The notes below the pieces were generated by a model that saw nothing but the letters and a program-made list of their open reading frames with translations, was not told where the DNA came from and made no database searches. Of a DNA stretch of 64,000 nucleotides, positions 60,669 to 64,000 are shown piece by piece. Position 1 is the stretch's first letter. Each line of letters starts with the position of its first letter. This stretch comes from QZKY01 sp942492925. Its GTDB lineage: Bacteria; Pseudomonadota; Gammaproteobacteria; Burkholderiales; Burkholderiaceae_D. Location of the stretch: positions 2,170,001 through 2,234,000 of the forward strand of contig OW818641.1 in NCBI GenBank assembly GCA_942492925.1. The letters are read 5' to 3'. A program made the translations under genes and the position numbers.

Positions 60669-62774
60669 TTACTTCGCCTTGGAACTGACGATCGCGTCAA
60701 TGACATTCCTCGGCGCTTCTGCATAGTGCTTGAATTCCATCGTATACGTTGCGCGACCCTGACTCATCGAGCGCAGCGTGGTCGAGTAACCGAACATTTC
60801 GGACAGCGGCACTTCGGCTTTGATGATCTTGCCACCACCACCAGCGATTTCATCCATGCCTTGCACCATGCCGCGACGGGAAGACAAGTCACCCATCACG
60901 TTACCGGCATAGTCTTCCGGCGTTTCCACTTCCACCGCCATCATCGGCTCCAGAATGACCGGGTCGGCCTTGCGGCAAGCATCCTTGAATGCCATCGATG
61001 CAGCCATGCGGAACGCGTTTTCGTTCGAGTCCACGTCATGGTAGGAACCGAAGAACAGTGTCGCCTTCACGTCCACCACCGGATAGCCCGCCATCACGCC
61101 CGCAGTCAGGGTTTCACGGATACCCTTTTCAACTGCCGGAATGTATTCGCGCGGCACCACACCGCCTTTGATCGCGTCAACGAATTCGAAACCCTTGCCC
61201 GGCTCTTGCGGCTCGAGCTTGATCACAACGTGACCGTACTGACCACGACCGCCGGACTGCTTGACGAACTTGCCTTCCATCTCTTCGCAAGTCTTGCGAA
61301 TGGTTTCGCGGTACGCGACCTGCGGCTTGCCAACGGTGGCTTCCACATTGAATTCGCGCTTCATGCGATCCACCAGAATTTCCAGATGCAATTCGCCCAT
61401 ACCGGAAATAATGGTTTGACCGGATTCTTCGTCGGTCTTCACGCGGAAGGACGGATCTTCCTGCGCCAAACGATTCAACGCAATACCCATTTTTTCCTGG
61501 TCTTGTTTGGTCTTCGGCTCAACTGCTTGCGAAATCACCGGCTCCGGGAACACCATGCGCTCCAGCGTAATGATCGAGCTCGGATCGCACAGCGTGTCGC
61601 CGGTGGTCGCTTCACGCAGACCAACAGCTGCAGCAATGTCGCCTGCATTCACTTCTTTGATTTCTTCGCGCTGGTTCGCATGCATTTGCAGAATTCGGCC
61701 CAAACGTTCGCGCTTGCCCTTGACCGGGTTGTAAACGGTATCGCCCGACTTGATCGTGCCGGAATACACGCGGAAGAAAATCAACTGGCCAACGAACGGG
61801 TCGGTCATAATCTTGAATGCCAGCGCCGAGAATTTTTCGCTATCGTCGGCTTTGCGTTGCACCGGTTGATCATCTTCGCCCAGCCCCCCGACCGGCGGGA
61901 TATCGATCGGGGACGGGAGATACTCGATCACGCCGTCCAGCATCGCTTGCACACCCTTGTTCTTGAACGCGGTACCGCACATCATCGGCACGATTTCACT
62001 CGCAATCGTACGCAGACGCAGACCTTGCTTGATGTCTTCCTCGGACAAGTCGCCATTTTCGAGATACCGATTCATCAGATCTTCGTTGGCTTCAGCCGCA
62101 GACTCCACCATCTTCTCGCGCCACTCATCAGCTTGCGCTTTCAGGTTCGCCGGAATGTCACGGTATTCAAATTTCACGCCCTGCGATGCGTCATCCCAGT
62201 AAATGGCCTTCATCTTGACGAGGTCAACAACGCCTTCGAAGCTGTCTTCAGCGCCAATCGGAATTTGCAACGCGACCGGGTTCGCCTTCAGGCGCGCCTT
62301 CATCTGGTCAAGGACCTTGAAGAAGTTCGCACCGACGCGATCCATCTTGTTGACGAATGCCAGGCGCGGCACCTTGTACTTGTTGGCTTGGCGCCAAACC
62401 GTTTCGGATTGCGGCTGCACGCCACCCACGGCGCAGTACACCATGCAAGCGCCGTCGAGCACGCGCATCGAACGTTCCACTTCAATCGTGAAGTCGACGT
62501 GGCCCGGGGTGTCGATGATATTGATGTGATGTTCATCGAAATTGCTGGCCATGCCTTTCCAGAAGCAGGTCGTCGCAGCCGACGTAATCGTGATGCCGCG
62601 CTCTTGTTCTTGCTCCATCCAGTCCATGGTTGCTGCGCCATCGTGAACTTCACCAATCTTGTGGTTCACGCCTGTGTAAAACAGGATGCGTTCAGTGGTC
62701 GTGGTTTTGCCGGCATCAATGTGCGCAGAAATACCAATGTTGCGATATCGGTCAATCGGAGTAGTGCGAGCCAT
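60669..62774 (-). CDS. fusA: Elongation factor G
   Basis: Translocation GTPase (701 residues). NIGISAHIDAGKTTTTERILFYTG is the P-loop and switch I start, DTPGHVDFT is G3 and NKMDRVGANF is G4. Domain IV contains the ribosome-contacting SGGRGQYGHVVI and VPREYIPAVEKGI. The sequence looks like the standard translational EF-G rather than a paralogue. Confidence 0.98.
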   Translation of the reverse strand: MARTTPIDRYRNIGISAHIDAGKTTTTERILFYTGVNHKIGEVHDGAATMDWMEQEQERGITITSAATTCFWKGMASNFDEHHINIIDTPGHVDFTIEVERSMRVLDGACMVYCAVGGVQPQSETVWRQANKYKVPRLAFVNKMDRVGANFFKVLDQMKARLKANPVALQIPIGAEDSFEGVVDLVKMKAIYWDDASQGVKFEYRDIPANLKAQADEWREKMVESAAEANEDLMNRYLENGDLSEEDIKQGLRLRTIASEIVPMMCGTAFKNKGVQAMLDGVIEYLPSPIDIPPVGGLGEDDQPVQRKADDSEKFSALAFKIMTDPFVGQLIFFRVYSGTIKSGDTVYNPVKGKRERLGRILQMHANQREEIKEVNAGDIAAAVGLREATTGDTLCDPSSIITLERMVFPEPVISQAVEPKTKQDQEKMGIALNRLAQEDPSFRVKTDEESGQTIISGMGELHLEILVDRMKREFNVEATVGKPQVAYRETIRKTCEEMEGKFVKQSGGRGQYGHVVIKLEPQEPGKGFEFVDAIKGGVVPREYIPAVEKGIRETLTAGVMAGYPVVDVKATLFFGSYHDVDSNENAFRMAASMAFKDACRKADPVILEPMMAVEVETPEDYAGNVMGDLSSRRGMVQGMDEIAGGGGKIIKAEVPLSEMFGYSTTLRSMSQGRATYTMEFKHYAEAPRNVIDAIVSSKAK

Positions 62775-62888
62775 ATTCAGTCCTAAATCTTTATAACGTA
62801 CAAAACCGAGCTAACATTTTTGCAATGCGCCCGGCTTTGACACAATCTATTTAAAGGCTGCTGTGATCAATTACAGCCACCCAATTCA

Positions 62889-63359
62889 TCAGAAGCGGAA
62901 ATGCGAGAACGCCTTGTTCGCATCTGCCATGCGATGAACTTCATCGCGCTTCTTCATTGCGCCGCCACGGCTTTCTGCGGCTTCAATCAACTCACCCGCC
63001 AAACGCTGTGACATCGATTTTTCACTGCGCTTGATGGCCGCTTCACGCAACCAGCGCATCGCCAGCGCCTGACGGCGCACTGGACGCACTTCAACAGGCA
63101 CTTGATAGTTCGCGCCGCCCACGCGACGGGACTTTACTTCAACCATTGGCTTGGCGTTATTTACCGCCGCCATGAACACTTCCATCGGATCCTTGCCGGA
63201 TTTGGACTGGATTTGCTCGAATGCATCATAGATGATGTTTTCTGCGACCGACTTCTTGCCGGACAACATCAACACATTGACAAACTTTGCGACATCAACA
63301 CTGCCGAATTTCGGATCGGGCAGAATTTCACGTTTGGGGACTTCGCGACGACGAGGCAT
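62889..63359 (-). CDS. rpsG: 30S ribosomal protein S7
   Basis: Head protein and, in E. coli, repressor of the str operon. Starts PRRREVPKREILPDPKFGS and contains VEVRPVRRQALAMRWL and KRDEVHRMADANKAFSHFRF at the C-terminus. 156 residues. A 114-base gap separates it from fusA, containing a small CAGCC/GGCTG stem. Confidence 0.98.
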   Translation of the reverse strand: MPRRREVPKREILPDPKFGSVDVAKFVNVLMLSGKKSVAENIIYDAFEQIQSKSGKDPMEVFMAAVNNAKPMVEVKSRRVGGANYQVPVEVRPVRRQALAMRWLREAAIKRSEKSMSQRLAGELIEAAESRGGAMKKRDEVHRMADANKAFSHFRF

Positions 63360-63482
63360 CTTTACTTCCTTTCTCTCTTCAGTTGAGCCGCTTTCGCAGG
63401 CTCGCGGCACGCCATCATGGCGTCCACTTACTCGGCCATTCGGCCGACACCATCACCCGGCAAGCCGGATGAACATTTAAAA

Positions 63483-63875
63483 TTACTTCTTGGCTGCAGC
63501 GCCCGGCTTAGCACGCTTGGCACCGTACTTCGAACGCGCTTGCTTGCGGTCCTTCACGCCTTGCGTATCCAGCGAACCACGCACCATGTGATAACGCACA
63601 CCCGGCAAGTCTTTCACACGACCGCCGCGCAACAGCACGACGCTATGTTCTTGCAGGTTGTGGCCTTCACCGCCGATGTACGAAATGACTTCAAAACCAT
63701 TGGTCAAACGTACTTTGGCAACCTTACGAAGTGCCGAGTTCGGCTTCTTCGGCGTGGTGGTATACACACGCGTACAAACCCCACGCTTTTGGGGGCTGTT
63801 ATTCAGCGCCGGGGACTTGCTCTTTACAGTAACAGAGGTCCGCGGACGGCGAATCAATTGATTGATGGTTGGCAT
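63483..63875 (-). CDS. rpsL: 30S ribosomal protein S12
   Basis: Decoding-centre protein and streptomycin target. PTINQLIRRPRTSV at the N-terminus, then QKRGVCTRVYTTTPKKPNSALRK and GGRVKDLPGVRYHMVRG. The lysines changed in streptomycin-resistant mutants are the wild-type residues. The aspartate in KDLPGV is the site modified by RimO, whose gene is also in this window. 130 residues with a short Lys/Ala-rich C-terminal extension. Confidence 0.98.
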   Translation of the reverse strand: MPTINQLIRRPRTSVTVKSKSPALNNSPQKRGVCTRVYTTTPKKPNSALRKVAKVRLTNGFEVISYIGGEGHNLQEHSVVLLRGGRVKDLPGVRYHMVRGSLDTQGVKDRKQARSKYGAKRAKPGAAAKK

Positions 63876-63907
63876 CGATCTAAATCCAACAAAAATACGA
63901 CGTTGAT

Positions 63908-63934
63908 AAAAAAGCCCAGGCAAAAACCTTGGAC
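63908..63934 (-). terminator. Candidate terminator or attenuator upstream of rpsL
   Basis: On the minus strand GTCCAAGG pairs imperfectly with CCTGGGC around TTTTTG, with one bulge and one mismatch, and six Ts follow. It lies only 33 bases before the rpsL ATG, so it either ends transcription from the unseen upstream gene or attenuates rpsL. Confidence 0.45.
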
Positions 63935-64000
63935 AAAAACCTATTTCGACAGTCGGCAGGCGTTCAGCCCTTGCTGTAGAATCACACCCTCGCTGCGCTT
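63935..64000. other. Leader region upstream of rpsL at the window edge
   Basis: The last 66 bases hold no open frame that can be assigned. In many betaproteobacteria rpoC lies upstream of rpsL, but none of it is visible here. Any rpsL promoter probably lies in this stretch or beyond it. Confidence 0.3.

Noticed and set aside
60726..62786. A 686-codon open frame antisense to fusA
   Set aside because: It lies exactly opposite a universally conserved EF-G gene, its translation is His/Arg/Phe-rich and family-less, and it results from the codon use of fusA.
1..64000. tRNA or rRNA genes, insertion sequences, phage genes or attachment sites
   Set aside because: No T-loop-like GGTTCGA motifs in cloverleaf context, no transposase or integrase, and no flanking direct repeats were seen by eye; a tRNA-finding program would be decisive.

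Overview
The window looks like a chromosomal segment of a betaproteobacterium. The str, S10, spc and alpha ribosomal clusters are contiguous, with infA between secY and rpmJ. EF-Tu, S12 and the SpoT protein resemble betaproteobacterial versions, and the pairing of divergent lptF/lptG with pepA fits. No rRNA, tRNA, CRISPR array, insertion sequence or prophage was recognised.

Layout. 0-9 kb: the end of an unnamed gene, a D,D-endopeptidase (pbpG), an orphan TaqI-type DNA-specificity protein, lptG-lptF, pepA, a cold-shock gene preceded by an FNR-type box, a NUDIX ADP-ribose pyrophosphatase and a histone-deacetylase-family hydrolase. 9-23 kb: spoT, an apparently frameshifted rpoZ, gmk, bamD, rluD, pgeF, rimO, a cystathionine beta-lyase, a LOG-family gene, an MFS permease, serS and rarA. 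Between the permease and serS lies a textbook Pho box that drives a small transcript. 23-33 kb: three large c-di-GMP or sensor genes. The last two are a tandem duplication in which one copy keeps only its membrane sensor half.

33-40 kb is a thiol-redox island. It holds a C_GCAxxG_C_C protein, a SigZ-type ECF sigma factor, DsbB, a thioredoxin-CcdA fusion, a separate CcdA, a periplasmic thioredoxin, a DsbA-like oxidoreductase, a DUF318-type permease and a small redox-active disulfide protein. Together these cover both oxidising and reducing disulfide relays next to a probable metal or metalloid exporter. 40-44 kb: an Na/Ca-type exchanger and a SERCA-type P-ATPase overlap in one calcium-export operon, followed by cutA.

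44-64 kb: the ribosomal supercluster, all on the minus strand (rpsL-rpsG-fusA-tuf-rpsJ-rplC...rplQ). It is punctuated by candidate promoters before rplC and rplN, and by a perfect intrinsic terminator between rpsK and rpsD. RimO and its substrate, ribosomal protein S12, are both encoded here.

The most promising undescribed items are the PhoB-box small transcript (20.2-20.4 kb), the thiol-redox island (33.3-40.3 kb), the sensor-only paralogue beside its full-length sister, and the stand-alone TaqI specificity protein. All functional calls rest on reading motifs by eye; no database search was run.
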